64,000 nt of DNA from an uncultured Clostridia bacterium (GCA_934647305.1 CAKUFI010000002.1:26041-90040), one strand, 5' to 3'. Positions 33,571 through 42,816 are shown, counted from the first letter of the stretch. Notes: generated by a model not told the origin, from the letters alone. Numbers and translations are program-made.

Positions 33571-35097
33571 TTACTTCTTGTGGAACACGATGGCCCGGTC
33601 GTAGACGATTTCGTAATACGAGGGGCCCACGCCCGTTTCCGGCTCCACATACGCGCGATACGCGAGGAGGAGCTGCGCGCCGTTGTCCGCGCCGTAGAAC
33701 TGTCCGTTCGGGTTGTCGGTGCTGTAGGGAATCAGGGCGGTGTAGTCGTCCCCTGCGGTGCGCGCCATCTTCATCACATAGTAGCTGCCGCTGTCCTGGC
33801 CGGGCAGGTACTCAGCCGCGGAGCCCTCGTACATGGAGTCGTACAGGCTGACGATGCCGTTGAGCATCGGGCGCGCGTAGAGCACGGTGTTGGCGTAGGT
33901 CGCCTTGCCGGTCTTCACGTGGTTCACGCCGTAGACCACGACGAAGTCCTCGTCGGAATTCAGCGTGAAATCGTTGGTCATCAGGTAGCTGGTGTCGCGG
34001 TTATCGCCCTGAGCGTTCTCGTCGTTCAGGTAGCCCGTCATGCCCTCCGGCACGGCGATGCGCGCGGTCAGCTCCTCATAGTCGTATTCCGCGCCGTATT
34101 TCTCGAGCAGGTTCTGGCGAATCGTGTCCAGCGCCTTGTCGGCCTCCGGCAGCGTCTGCACCTCGTGAACGCCGGTTCCGCGGGGCGTGAGCGTCGGATA
34201 GGCGTAGGCGTTTTCGGGCGTTTCGGTCTTGGGCGTGACGCGGTAAACGCTCATGGTCTCGGAAAGCGCCGCGACCCACTGCTCGAACGCCGCCTCGTCC
34301 GCGGGCTGGGAGGTGCGCATCAGAATGTTGAATACGTCCGCGCCCTTTTCAAGGCCCATGCGCAGCGTGTCGGCATAGAACGGCGCGATGTTGATCATGC
34401 GCTCGTCATAGCCGGCCTGAATCAGCGCGTCGCGAACCGCCTGCGCCGTGTCCTGATTGCCCGAGGCGATGTAGGCGAACTGGCCGCCGAAGCAGGTTTC
34501 TCCGCCCGCATAGCGGATGTTGTTCATGTTCACCGGCTCGCCCAGGCTGGCGAACACCGGATGGTACGCGCCAGACTCCGCGCTGCCGTACTGGAAGAAG
34601 CTGCGCTCGCCATAGGTCTTGCCGGCCTTGACGGCGGAGGAGAACACGTAATTGATCAGCGAAAAGTACTTGCACTCGGGCGGCAGCGTGCCCACGAGCA
34701 CCACCGCCTCGTCCTGGCGCAGCTTATACGTCCAGCCGACCGGGCTGAAGTAGGGATTGGCGGGCTCGTTCTCGGCGGACGGGTCGTACAGCGCGGACGG
34801 CTGCTCGGCGGGCCAGCTGTACTTGCCCATCTCGGTGGCCGGGGCGGGATCCTGATTGGGCGCGGGCGGAAGCATGGGCACGAGGTAGCCCGAGCCCGCG
34901 TTGTTGCCGAAGCAGGAGATCAGCTTGCCCTGACTGGCCAGCGCGATGGTGTCCAGGTATTCAAAGTGACCCTCCTGCACATCGCAGGTTTCCGAAAGCA
35001 GGCTCGTCAGCGTATCCGCGCTTTCACTTTCGGCAAAGGCAGCGCCCTGCGCAAAGAGCGCGAGCAGCACAAGAATCAGACAGAATGCTTTTTTCAT
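33571..35097 (-). CDS. Exported protein of unknown function
   Basis: 508 aa with a signal peptide (about 1-22, ending AAFA). No family recognised. The mature protein lacks membrane helices or a sorting signal; it is rich in aromatic and acidic residues, with segments such as GWTYKLRQDEAVVLVGTLPPECKYFSL and a single Cys near residue 92 and another in GGETCFGG. Last gene of a run with an alkyl-sulfatase-like enzyme and another exported protein, so a shared extracellular role (processing or sensing of a sulfated or surfactant-like compound) is possible. Confidence 0.6.
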   Translation of the reverse strand: MKKAFCLILVLLALFAQGAAFAESESADTLTSLLSETCDVQEGHFEYLDTIALASQGKLISCFGNNAGSGYLVPMLPPAPNQDPAPATEMGKYSWPAEQPSALYDPSAENEPANPYFSPVGWTYKLRQDEAVVLVGTLPPECKYFSLINYVFSSAVKAGKTYGERSFFQYGSAESGAYHPVFASLGEPVNMNNIRYAGGETCFGGQFAYIASGNQDTAQAVRDALIQAGYDERMINIAPFYADTLRMGLEKGADVFNILMRTSQPADEAAFEQWVAALSETMSVYRVTPKTETPENAYAYPTLTPRGTGVHEVQTLPEADKALDTIRQNLLEKYGAEYDYEELTARIAVPEGMTGYLNDENAQGDNRDTSYLMTNDFTLNSDEDFVVVYGVNHVKTGKATYANTVLYARPMLNGIVSLYDSMYEGSAAEYLPGQDSGSYYVMKMARTAGDDYTALIPYSTDNPNGQFYGADNGAQLLLAYRAYVEPETGVGPSYYEIVYDRAIVFHKK

Positions 35098-35115
35098 ACA
35101 ATTCCTCCTCCATAT

Positions 35116-37110
35116 TTACGGTTCGATGATGTTGAAGTACAGCTTCGGCGCGGCCATGCTTTCGCAGAGCGCCTTGAACAGCGCCTCGTCGCCGCCCTCG
35201 ATCGTCACCAGCTTTTCGATGTTCTCCTGATTGCCGTTTGCGATGGCCAGTATGCCCGCGCGAACGGTCGAGAGGGTCAGATCGGCGTCGTCCGAGAGCG
35301 CGTCCTTATAGTACAGCAGCACGCCGTGGTGAAGCTTCAGCAGGTAATCGTCGTCGCCCTCGAGCCGGAGGTTTACGGTAAAGCTCCTGTCCGCCAGCTT
35401 TTCCGCGTCCAGCATGATGCCCATATAGTCGAGCATGGTCTGCGCGTCCATGCCCTGCGCGGTGGTGCCCACGCCGATTCGGCCGGTCTGCGGGTAGCTT
35501 TCCGTGCCGTTTCGCAGCTCGAACGCGGCGACCAGGTAGGCGTTTCGCCACGCGCCCGACTCGGCCTGATAGCCCAGCTGCTCCAGCGCGTCGGCGCACA
35601 GGTATCGCGCATCCTGATTCGCCGGGTCGGCAAAGACCAGCGCGTTGGTGATTTCCGCGACCCACTGATACTCGCCCTTTTCATAGTCGGCGCGCGCCAT
35701 TTCCAGCACCTTGTCCGCGTCGCCCAGGTACTGGGCCAGCTTCTTTGCGTACTCGGTCGGCTCCAGCGCGTCCAGATTCACCGGGTTCGCGTCGTACCAG
35801 CCCATGTACTTCTGGTAGACCGCCTTGACGTTGTGCCTGAGCGTGCCGTAGTACTGGCGGGTGTACCAGACCTTCTCCAGCGCCTCGGGCAGCTCAATCA
35901 TCTGGGCGATCTCGTCGGCGGTATAGCCCTCGTTGATGTAGAGCAGCGTCTGATCGTGCATGAACTTGTACACGGCGGCGGTGTTGGTCAGGTATTCGTC
36001 CACGACCTCCCTGCCCCAGTGCGGCCAGTTGTGGGACTGAAACACCACCTCCGCATCCGCAAAGAGCGTCTGCACCTCGGTGATGTAGCGCGCCCAGTCG
36101 TTGGCGTCGCGCACCTCCGCCCCGCGCAGGGTGTAGAGGTTGTGCATGGTGCCGGTGCAGTTTTCGGCCATCCACAGCGCCTTCATCTCCGGAAAATAGG
36201 TGTTCATCTCCGCGGGGGACTCGGTGCCGGGGGTGAGCTGGAAGACCGCCTTCACGCCGTCGATCTCGAGCTCAGTCAGCGCATCGGTGATCTCAAGCGT
36301 GGGTGCGATGTAGCCCGTGCCGACCAGCGGGACGGTCAGGCCGATGCCCACGGACAGGCGGCCCTGCGCGTCGTATGGCAGGAAGTTGCCGTACTGATAG
36401 ATCGCGCGGCGCTTCATCGCGGAGCCGACGAACACGTTTTCCTTCATGACCGCGTCGACGAAGCCCTGCGGCACGATAATCGCGGTCTTGCCGGAGGCGA
36501 TCTGCTCGGAGAGCGGCAGCGACGGATCGGCCGCGTCCTCGGCGGAAATCAGGCCCTCGATGCCGCCGTAATGGTCGACGTGGGCGTGGCTGATGACGAT
36601 GGCCACGATGGGGTCGTCGCCCATTTCCTGGCGGAACAGCTTCAGCGCCTCGGCGGCGGTGTAGCGGCTGCTGGCGCAGTCCATGACGATCCAGCCGTGC
36701 TCGCTGCGCACGAAGGTGACGTTCGAAACGTCATAGCCGCGCACCTGATAGATGCCGTCGGTCACCTCAAACAGGCCGTAGCGGGCGTTGTACTGCGTGT
36801 TGCGCCAGAGGCTGGGATTGGCGGTGTCGGGCGCGGTTTCGGCCTCGCGAACAAAATTATACGCGTCCTGCGACCAGATGGTCATGCCGTTTTCGGCTGT
36901 GATGGTCAGGCTCTCCGGGGCGGCGATCAGGCCGCGGCTGGCAAATTCACCCTCCTGCTCGTCGGAAAAGTCGAGCAGCTGATAGACCTGGGCGTTTTTC
37001 TGCGCGGTGATGTCGGTCGCCGGCTTTTTCTCGGCGTTCAGGCCGGACTGCGCGGACGCGCAGGCGCACAGCGTCAGCGCCGCGAGCGCGAGCGAAAGGA
37101 TTCTCTTCAT
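35116..37110 (-). CDS. Alkyl-sulfatase-like metallo-beta-lactamase-fold lipoprotein
   Basis: 664 aa. An N-terminal signal with lipobox-like LTLCAC suggests a lipid-anchored extracytoplasmic enzyme. The metallo-beta-lactamase domain has the Zn motif SHAHVDHYGG (near residue 173), and MAENCTGTMHNLYTLRGA and FQSHNWPHWG match the type III alkyl sulfatase pattern (SdsA1/BDS1). The dimerisation domain follows (AQYLGDADKVLEMARADYEKGEYQWVAE), then a C-terminal SCP2-like domain. It would cleave alkyl sulfates such as sulfated lipids or detergents. Host-derived sulfated substrates in the gut are a reasonable inference, not shown. Confidence 0.88.
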   Translation of the reverse strand: MKRILSLALAALTLCACASAQSGLNAEKKPATDITAQKNAQVYQLLDFSDEQEGEFASRGLIAAPESLTITAENGMTIWSQDAYNFVREAETAPDTANPSLWRNTQYNARYGLFEVTDGIYQVRGYDVSNVTFVRSEHGWIVMDCASSRYTAAEALKLFRQEMGDDPIVAIVISHAHVDHYGGIEGLISAEDAADPSLPLSEQIASGKTAIIVPQGFVDAVMKENVFVGSAMKRRAIYQYGNFLPYDAQGRLSVGIGLTVPLVGTGYIAPTLEITDALTELEIDGVKAVFQLTPGTESPAEMNTYFPEMKALWMAENCTGTMHNLYTLRGAEVRDANDWARYITEVQTLFADAEVVFQSHNWPHWGREVVDEYLTNTAAVYKFMHDQTLLYINEGYTADEIAQMIELPEALEKVWYTRQYYGTLRHNVKAVYQKYMGWYDANPVNLDALEPTEYAKKLAQYLGDADKVLEMARADYEKGEYQWVAEITNALVFADPANQDARYLCADALEQLGYQAESGAWRNAYLVAAFELRNGTESYPQTGRIGVGTTAQGMDAQTMLDYMGIMLDAEKLADRSFTVNLRLEGDDDYLLKLHHGVLLYYKDALSDDADLTLSTVRAGILAIANGNQENIEKLVTIEGGDEALFKALCESMAAPKLYFNIIEP

Positions 37111-37136
37111 CCTTCTTCTTCCTCCGTGTACGTTTT

Positions 37137-37172
37137 TGAAAAATCGGTCTGGCGCGGCATACGTCAGACCGA
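37137..37172 (-). terminator. Hairpin between the propeller gene and the sulfatase-like gene
   Basis: Minus strand: TCGGTCTG/CAGACCGA stem and TTTTT. It lies inside the gene run, so it may act as a partial terminator that lowers downstream expression. Confidence 0.6.
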
Positions 37173-37183
37173 AGAAGACATTC

Positions 37184-39187
37184 TTACCTGCCCAGCACGA
37201 CGGAGACCCTGATGCTGCGTTCCGCCTCGTCCAGGTCGAAGCCGCCGTTGTCGGCCACGGTCACGCGCAGCTCGTACAGCGCGCCGTCCTCGAGCGAATC
37301 GACCGCCTGGCCGTTCTCGTCGGTGATCGTCCACAGCTCGGGCGCGACCTGTGTGAGCCTGCCCTGCGCGTCGTAGGCGTAGAGCTTCATGCCGGCGGCG
37401 TCGCCGGAGAGGTTGTTCATGCGGAAGGCCACGGTGGTGTTGGGGTGCACACTGCGCACGGACACGGTATTGAGCCAGCTGGCGACGCTGCCCTCGCCGC
37501 CGTCCGCGGTGAACTGCTCATCCGTCAGCACATTGCGCGCCGCCTTGTCCAGGTCAACCCTGCGATAGGGCATCTCGGGCAGGTGCACGAAGCGGTCCTG
37601 CAGCCTGAGCAGCTCGAGGTAGCCGGTCGGGCAGTAGAGCGCGTTGCCGCTGTTGCCGGCATACATGCCGATGGCCATGTTGTTGTAGCCGAACTTGTTG
37701 GCCACGTCCATGGAGAACACGGTCTCGCCGGTCTCCCAGTCCAGCATGATGTACTGCCACATGCGGGTATTGAGATCCTGCACATAGCCATAAATATAGC
37801 CGGTGGCGGTGGACAGCTTCATGATCGAGGTGTCGCTCAGATCATTGCGGCTCCAGACGCTCTTCATCTCATAGCCGGTCTCGGTCTTGACGGTGTCCAC
37901 GCGCTGCACGCCGGGGGCGATCATGCTGTTTCCCTGGGTCAGCCAGTTCATGTCGTAGATGTTGGCGTAGCTCTGGATGGAGGAGTCGCTGTCCGGGTTG
38001 GCCAGGCCCGCGCTGCCCGCGCCGAACCAGTTGCACACGATCGTGCTGACCGTGCCCTGGCCGTCGTCATAGACGATGGCGGAGTTCTCGACCGCCACCT
38101 GATAGCCCTCGGGCAGGTCGTCGAGAACCGGCAGGCTGGCAACCTTCTCGCCGGTCTTCATGTCCAGCGCGATCAGGTTCACGATCTCCTGGTTGTCGGT
38201 AAACAGCACCAACTCGGGGGTCAGCGAGGGGGAGCAGCCGCCGCCCCAGGCCAGGCCGCCGCCGGTCGTCCTGTCGCCCTCGCCGCTGACCTTCGCGCCG
38301 ACGCTCTCGTAGGGGGTCTTCCAGACCACCTCCACGCCCTCGTTCGCGCGCAGCAGGTAGCAGTTCTGGTTGGTGAGGATGACCGCGCCGTCCTTCGAGG
38401 CCGCGATGCCGTTTTCCGCGCCCTCGCCGGCGGACAGGTCGCACACGTAGACCGCGCTGGCCAGGTCGGCCTCCTCGCCCTTGAGGATCGCCTCGATGGC
38501 GCTGCGGGCGATGTAGCCCATCACGCCCTGCTGGCCGCGCTCGGGATAGATGCGGAAGCCGCCGGTGGCGAACCACAGGTTGCCTTCATAGTCGAACACC
38601 ACGGACAGCAGGTTCTGGGTCAGCTCCTTGCCCAGCGCCGCCTCGGCCGCGGCCTTGATATCGATGTCCAGCACCTTTTCAAACTCGGGCAGCACATTGC
38701 CCTCTTCGTCGGTGGCGCGCAGCATCAGCACGTGGTTGTTGCTGGTGGGGCAGACGATGCGGTTCTCGTTGTCCAGGAAGGTGTAGGAGCTCTGGATCAT
38801 GTAGCCGCCGCCGTCGTGCTGCTTGGGGGAGAAGTACCCCAGCGTCTTTGTTTCCTCGGCGTTCAGGTCGCGAATCGCGATGCCGCCCAGCAGCGGCACG
38901 ACTGCGTGGCCGTAGCTGTCGAAGTAGATTGCCGGGGAGGCGTTGGCGTTGGTGGTCTCATAGGAGACGTTGATTTCCGGATAGATGCCCAGGGGCAGGA
39001 TCTCGTCGGTCGAATCGGTGTTATAGCCGTCGTGATGAATGTTCGCGTCGCTCTTTGCCATGTAGGGGTTTACGTCCACCCGCTTGGGGGCGAGCGCCTT
39101 CACGGGCAGCGCGGCGGCGAAGGCCGCGGACGCGCTCAGGCACAGTGCCAGCGCCAGCGCAAGGGCGGTACGGATCAGTCTTTTCAT
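37184..39187 (-). CDS. Exported PQQ-like beta-propeller protein
   Basis: 667 aa with a signal peptide (about 1-25). Repeated WD/PQQ-like strands with segments such as VVPLLGGIAIRDLNAEE, VFDYEGNLWFATGGFRIYP and KDGAVILTNQNCYLLRANEG suggest a multi-bladed propeller, ending with an Ig-like module (YELRVTVADNGGFDLDEAER). No cofactor or catalytic motif can be named. Encoded directly upstream of the sulfatase-like gene and downstream of the pseudo-receiver gene, so it is probably part of the same response. Confidence 0.65.
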   Translation of the reverse strand: MKRLIRTALALALALCLSASAAFAAALPVKALAPKRVDVNPYMAKSDANIHHDGYNTDSTDEILPLGIYPEINVSYETTNANASPAIYFDSYGHAVVPLLGGIAIRDLNAEETKTLGYFSPKQHDGGGYMIQSSYTFLDNENRIVCPTSNNHVLMLRATDEEGNVLPEFEKVLDIDIKAAAEAALGKELTQNLLSVVFDYEGNLWFATGGFRIYPERGQQGVMGYIARSAIEAILKGEEADLASAVYVCDLSAGEGAENGIAASKDGAVILTNQNCYLLRANEGVEVVWKTPYESVGAKVSGEGDRTTGGGLAWGGGCSPSLTPELVLFTDNQEIVNLIALDMKTGEKVASLPVLDDLPEGYQVAVENSAIVYDDGQGTVSTIVCNWFGAGSAGLANPDSDSSIQSYANIYDMNWLTQGNSMIAPGVQRVDTVKTETGYEMKSVWSRNDLSDTSIMKLSTATGYIYGYVQDLNTRMWQYIMLDWETGETVFSMDVANKFGYNNMAIGMYAGNSGNALYCPTGYLELLRLQDRFVHLPEMPYRRVDLDKAARNVLTDEQFTADGGEGSVASWLNTVSVRSVHPNTTVAFRMNNLSGDAAGMKLYAYDAQGRLTQVAPELWTITDENGQAVDSLEDGALYELRVTVADNGGFDLDEAERSIRVSVVLGR

Positions 39188-39211
39188 TTTCTCATGTCCT
39201 CCTTTTGTCGT

Positions 39212-39628
39212 TCAACGTCGTTTCAAATCAGCGGTTGCCTGCTTCGAGTCGGTTGGGCGAAAGTTCCTGCCTTCCAGCCAGACGTTCAGGCCCTGCCGAA
39301 AGCTCTCTTCGCTCACAGGCTCCAGGATAAAGTACTCCACCCTCAGCCGGAACGCCTGAAGCGAAAAGTCCAGATCGCTGCACCAGATCATCCCGCATGC
39401 GGGGCAGAGCGAGCGCAGGTGCTCCGCGGCGTTCAGTCCCGCCACGCCGGGCAGGGCGATCACCGCGTGGGTCGGCGCGGCGCGCTGCACGCTTTCAAAG
39501 AACTGCTCCTGACCTTCAAAGCCCTCAACCTGCGGAAACAGCCCCTTTCTGTGACAGAACCGGACAATCTGCTCGAGATAGCTCTTTCGCGCCTTGTCCC
39601 GGTCGGCCAATACGGCGATTCGGTACAC
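39212..39628 (-). CDS. Pseudo-receiver protein (REC-like, phosphorylation residues lost)
   Basis: 138 aa single domain. It aligns along its whole length with the receiver of the adjacent LytTR regulator (RIAVLADRDKARKSYLEQIV opposite RIAIVDDQAPERTLLRGRLE). The phospho-acceptor region reads VIALPGVAG instead of FLDVYMPGISG, and the conserved Lys is replaced (YFILEPVSEE instead of YLVKPFTEE). No output domain. Start GTG with AAAGGAGG 6 nt upstream. Probably a phosphorylation-independent partner or decoy of the two-component system. First gene of the exported-protein run. Confidence 0.65.
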   Translation of the reverse strand: MYRIAVLADRDKARKSYLEQIVRFCHRKGLFPQVEGFEGQEQFFESVQRAAPTHAVIALPGVAGLNAAEHLRSLCPACGMIWCSDLDFSLQAFRLRVEYFILEPVSEESFRQGLNVWLEGRNFRPTDSKQATADLKRR

Positions 39629-39672
39629 AGCATTCCTCCTTTCAGAAGCGGCCTGTTGCGCTTGTCGAATTC

Positions 39673-39700
39673 AGTATATAGAAAACCGCGCTTTTTGCAA
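39673..39700 (-). promoter_or_regulatory. Promoter of the pseudo-receiver/exported-protein run
   Basis: Minus strand: TTGCAA, 16 bp, TATACT. Confidence 0.6.
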
Positions 39701-39705
39701 GGGAT

Positions 39706-39735
39706 ATGGCACGAAAGGCGCGATAATGGCACGAA
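39706..39735. promoter_or_regulatory. Direct-repeat operator candidate for the LytTR regulator
   Basis: ATGGCACGAA occurs at 39706-39715 and again at 39726-39735, 20 bp apart (two helical turns). It sits just upstream of the -35 of the minus-strand promoter and between the divergent genes. LytTR regulators such as AgrA and ComE bind paired direct repeats of this kind. Confidence 0.55.
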
Positions 39736-39759
39736 TTCGCGAAGAAGTCTTCCGCTTTT

Positions 39760-39788
39760 TTGACACAGGAAAGATTGTCTCGTATAAA
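39760..39788 (+). promoter_or_regulatory. Promoter of the LytTR two-component operon
   Basis: TTGACA, 17 bp, TATAAA, 49 nt upstream of the start codon. Confidence 0.72.
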
Positions 39789-39836
39789 CCGCCGTGCTAT
39801 AATAAGATAAATCCGAATAGGAAAGGAGGCCTGCGC

Positions 39837-40559
39837 ATGCGAATCGCGATTGTGGATGACCAGGCGCCCGAGCGGACGCTGCTCAGGGGGCGGCTTGAAA
39901 GGGCGCTCGGCCGGCGCAGTGTACAGGCGGACTTTTTTGAATATGAAAACGGGGAGGCGTTCCTTGACGCGGCGAGGGCAGAGCGCTTTTCCGCCGCGTT
40001 TCTGGACGTGTACATGCCCGGAATCAGCGGCATGGAGGCGGCAAGGGCGCTGCGGACGTTCGACCCGGCCTGCCTGCTGATCTTCACCACCACCTCGACC
40101 GACCACGCCCTCGAGGGCTTTCAGGTGCGCGCGATGCACTACCTGGTCAAGCCGTTTACCGAGGAGGACGTCGACCGCCTGGTGGGCGAAATCCTCGCCC
40201 GCACCCCGCAGGCGGACAAATACCTGGACGTGAAGGTCGGCGGCGGCGACATTCGCCTGAGCTACCGGCACATCGTCTACGCAGAGCACTTCTCGCACCT
40301 GATCCACATCCACACGCCCGCGAAAAAGACGCTGACGACGCGCATGCCGTTTAAGGACTTCACCGCGCCGCTTCGAGACGATCCGCGCTTCTTCGTCTGC
40401 GGCCGCGGCGTGATCGCCAACCTGGAGCACGCATCGGACTTCGAGGACGGCGCCTTTCTCATGGACGAGGGCAGCCGCGTGCTGGTGAGCCGGGAGCTGA
40501 CGAAGGCCGCGCGGCAGGCGTTCATGGAATTCCTGCTCAAAAAGGGGGGCTGCGCATGA
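39837..40559 (+). CDS. LytTR-family response regulator
   Basis: 240 aa. Receiver domain (about residues 1-120) with phospho-acceptor Asp in FLDVYMPGISG and Lys in LVKPFTEE. The C-terminal LytTR DNA-binding domain has YRHIVYAEHFSHLIHIHT and RVLVSREL. Start ATG preceded by AAAGGAGG at 7 nt; the longer upstream frame lacks a site. Partner kinase overlaps by 4 bp. Likely controls the divergent exported-protein run through the direct repeats in between. Confidence 0.92.
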   Translation: MRIAIVDDQAPERTLLRGRLERALGRRSVQADFFEYENGEAFLDAARAERFSAAFLDVYMPGISGMEAARALRTFDPACLLIFTTTSTDHALEGFQVRAMHYLVKPFTEEDVDRLVGEILARTPQADKYLDVKVGGGDIRLSYRHIVYAEHFSHLIHIHTPAKKTLTTRMPFKDFTAPLRDDPRFFVCGRGVIANLEHASDFEDGAFLMDEGSRVLVSRELTKAARQAFMEFLLKKGGCA

Positions 40560-41878
40560 CGGAGGCGCTGCGCCCGGTGCTGGAGCTCGCCGTGGTGATT
40601 CCCGGCCTGCTGCTGGCCTATATCCCGATGAAAACCTACCTGAAGCAGCCCGTTTCGTGGCTGCTCATATGGCTTTCTCCGCTGCTTGCCGCGCTGGTCG
40701 CCGGGGGCGGACTGGCCTGCTATACCCTGCGCGTTCCCACGGGCCTGGCGCTTGCCCTGCTCGCGGCGGCCGCCTCGGCAATCTACGTCGGGACGCTGCG
40801 CGTCTCGCTGTGGAAATCCGCGACGGTCGCGCTGTCGGTCTGCGCGGTGTTCGCGTGCCTGAACAGTATTTCCCGGGCACTCGACGCGGCCTTTACCATC
40901 CGCCTGAGCTCACCCGAAATCGAGCCGTGGTTCTGCCTGCGCGCCGTGATTTGTGAGAACGCGCTGTGCTGGCTGACAGTGGCGGCCGCCTGGTATCCCG
41001 CCACTCACATCGTGCGCAGCATGATCGAGGACGATAACTTTGCGCAGACCTGGTACGTGTTCTGGATTCTGCCGCTGATCTTCATCGCGCTGAACGTGTT
41101 CATGGTGCCAAATTACCGCGAAACGCTGTATACGGGCCGAGTCCTTCAGGGGTATTTCATCCTCAGCCTAGTGCTCCTGCTCCTGCTGATGTGGTTCAAC
41201 GTCATTTTCCTGCAGATGGCCAACAGTCTGAACCGCAATGCCCGGCTTCAGCAGGAAAACCACTTCCTCTCCATGCAGCGGGAGCGCTATGAGAGCCTCA
41301 AGGCCGCCATTGAGGAGGCGCGTCAGGCCCGCCACGACACGCGGCACCACTTCAACCAGCTTTCGGCGCTGGCGGATGAGGGAGACCTGGCGAAAATCAG
41401 GGCATACCTGAATAAAGCCGCCCAGCGAATTCCCAGCCTGGACATGAGCTTCTGCGAAAACCGCGCCGCCGACAGCGTGATCGGCTATTACTGCGCGCTC
41501 GCGCGGCAGGAGGGCGTCCCCTTTCAGGCGCAGATCGACCTGCCCGCGCAGCTCCCCGTGGACGAAATTGACCTGTGCCTCGTGCTGTCCAACCTGCTGG
41601 AAAACGCGCTCGAGGCCAGCGCCCGAACCGCACCCGAACGCCGGCGCATCGGCGTGCAGGCCCACGTGCACTCTGGCCGGCTGGCGCTCATTCAGGTGGA
41701 AAACGCCTTCGACGGCGAGGTCTCGGAAAAAAACGGCGTATTCCAGTCCTCCAAGCGCAAGGGAAGCGGCATAGGCGTCCAGTCGGTTCGCCGCATCGCC
41801 GAGAAAAACGGCGGCGCAAGCACCTTCGAGCACCAGGGCGGCCTGTTTTCGGCCAGGGTTATGCTGCGGGGCAAATGA
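40556..41878 (+). CDS. GHKL-type sensor histidine kinase
   Basis: 440 aa. Six N-terminal membrane helices (about residues 1-215), then a coiled segment with RQARHDTRHHFNQLSALADEG (His of the AgrC/ComD-type H-box) and a GHKL ATPase domain with LSNLLENALEAS and KGSGIGVQSVRRIAEKNGG. Such kinases often sense peptides. ATGA overlap with the regulator gene indicates coupled translation. No precursor peptide gene was found nearby. Confidence 0.9.
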   Translation: MTEALRPVLELAVVIPGLLLAYIPMKTYLKQPVSWLLIWLSPLLAALVAGGGLACYTLRVPTGLALALLAAAASAIYVGTLRVSLWKSATVALSVCAVFACLNSISRALDAAFTIRLSSPEIEPWFCLRAVICENALCWLTVAAAWYPATHIVRSMIEDDNFAQTWYVFWILPLIFIALNVFMVPNYRETLYTGRVLQGYFILSLVLLLLLMWFNVIFLQMANSLNRNARLQQENHFLSMQRERYESLKAAIEEARQARHDTRHHFNQLSALADEGDLAKIRAYLNKAAQRIPSLDMSFCENRAADSVIGYYCALARQEGVPFQAQIDLPAQLPVDEIDLCLVLSNLLENALEASARTAPERRRIGVQAHVHSGRLALIQVENAFDGEVSEKNGVFQSSKRKGSGIGVQSVRRIAEKNGGASTFEHQGGLFSARVMLRGK

Positions 41879-41945
41879 CAAAGGCCCTCTCCCCCGCGCC
41901 TGCGCGCCGACTCTCGAAAAAAAAGATGAATCGAGGTCACCTTTC

Positions 41946-42205
41946 ATGTTTTCGAACAGTGAGCTGAGAAACCTGAGCGTCCCGCTGTTTATCGAGCAGT
42001 TTCTGCTGATATTCGTGGACATCGCGGACACGTTCGTGGTCGGCTTCACCAGCGGGGCGGCGTGTCGCCGTGCCGCAGGACAAGAAAGGCCAACGTGACC
42101 CTGTACATCCCGATCGCAGCCAATGTGATCAACGTCATCGGCCAGTGCGCAGGTGTGTTCGGGCCGCACATGGATGCGGCAAGGGCGGCCGCGGCGAATT
42201 TCTAA
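41946..42205 (+). pseudogene. Remnant of a MATE-family transporter
   Basis: The first frame encodes FSNSELRNLSVPLFIEQFLLIFVDIADTFVVG, the exact start pattern of MATE proteins, and stops after 50 codons (42096-42098). A second frame beginning within it reads KANVTLYIPIAANVINVIGQCAG, resembling a later MATE helix, and stops at 42203. Most of the gene is deleted. Marks a degraded zone just outside the island. Confidence 0.7.
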
Positions 42206-42270
42206 TTCAAGGCTGAACAGATTCACACTGGCGCTGTCCATCCTGTGGAACGCGCTGTTTTTCGCCCCCA

Positions 42271-42313
42271 GCCCAAGCGGGTTTATGCGAAATCTGCCGA
42301 ATGCCCGCTTGGG
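42271..42313. repeat. Perfect 11-bp inverted repeat
   Basis: GCCCAAGCGGG and CCCGCTTGGGC separated by 21 bp. No T-tract; possibly a terminator remnant or element end. Confidence 0.6.
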
Positions 42314-42816
42314 CAGAGCGGACGTCCGACGGTTTGAGCCTGTTTTCTTTTTTACCTGAGCAGATTGCGGATTTCCTCAAGGATGTCGGCACTTTCCGGC
42401 TGCGCGGTTTCCTCCACAGGCACGGCGCTTCCGCGGATCGGATTTGCGACTTCATCAGGCGGAGAACGCCAGAAAGCCTTCCTTCGCGCAGACGCGGCTT
42501 CAACTATCCGCATCGCTTGCCCAAAATGGTTTTTTAAATTTCTGTAGATGGACAGTACGTTCGCGAGAGTTCTGATCAAAAAGCACAACGGTTTAAAAAT
42601 GTGGACTGCACGAAAGGCATACATGACCACGAAAAATGAACAGGACAAGCCAAGTAACAAAAGCCCAAGTGGGCGCAAAAGTGGGTGCAAGCCTATTTTT
42701 GAAGGAAACAGCCCCTGTAAATTATGACTGTTTCAACACTCAAAGATGCGATTTCAATCGGTTTATCCCAGAAATCAAGGGATTTTCACCGATTTATGGA
42801 TAACAGAAAACTCAGT
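42314..42816. other. Degraded region left of the island
   Basis: A minus-strand open frame of 112 codons (42352-42690, TTG start, one hydrophobic segment) lacks a ribosome binding site and family. A plus-strand stretch ends GRKSGCKPIFEGN.. stop at 42727, a style of tail seen on phage-type integrases, about 90 bp before the att repeat; this is too short for assignment. From about 42791 the sequence is already similar to that left of the tRNA-Pro copy. Confidence 0.35.

Noticed and set aside
33469..39763. Long plus-strand open frames opposite the exported-protein genes
   Set aside because: Mirror frames of GC-rich coding sequence; no family motif, no ribosome binding site, and the minus-strand proteins have signal peptides and catalytic motifs.
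42352..42690. 112-codon minus-strand open frame with one hydrophobic segment
   Set aside because: TTG start without a ribosome binding site, in a degraded region, no recognisable family; kept only as a remark.
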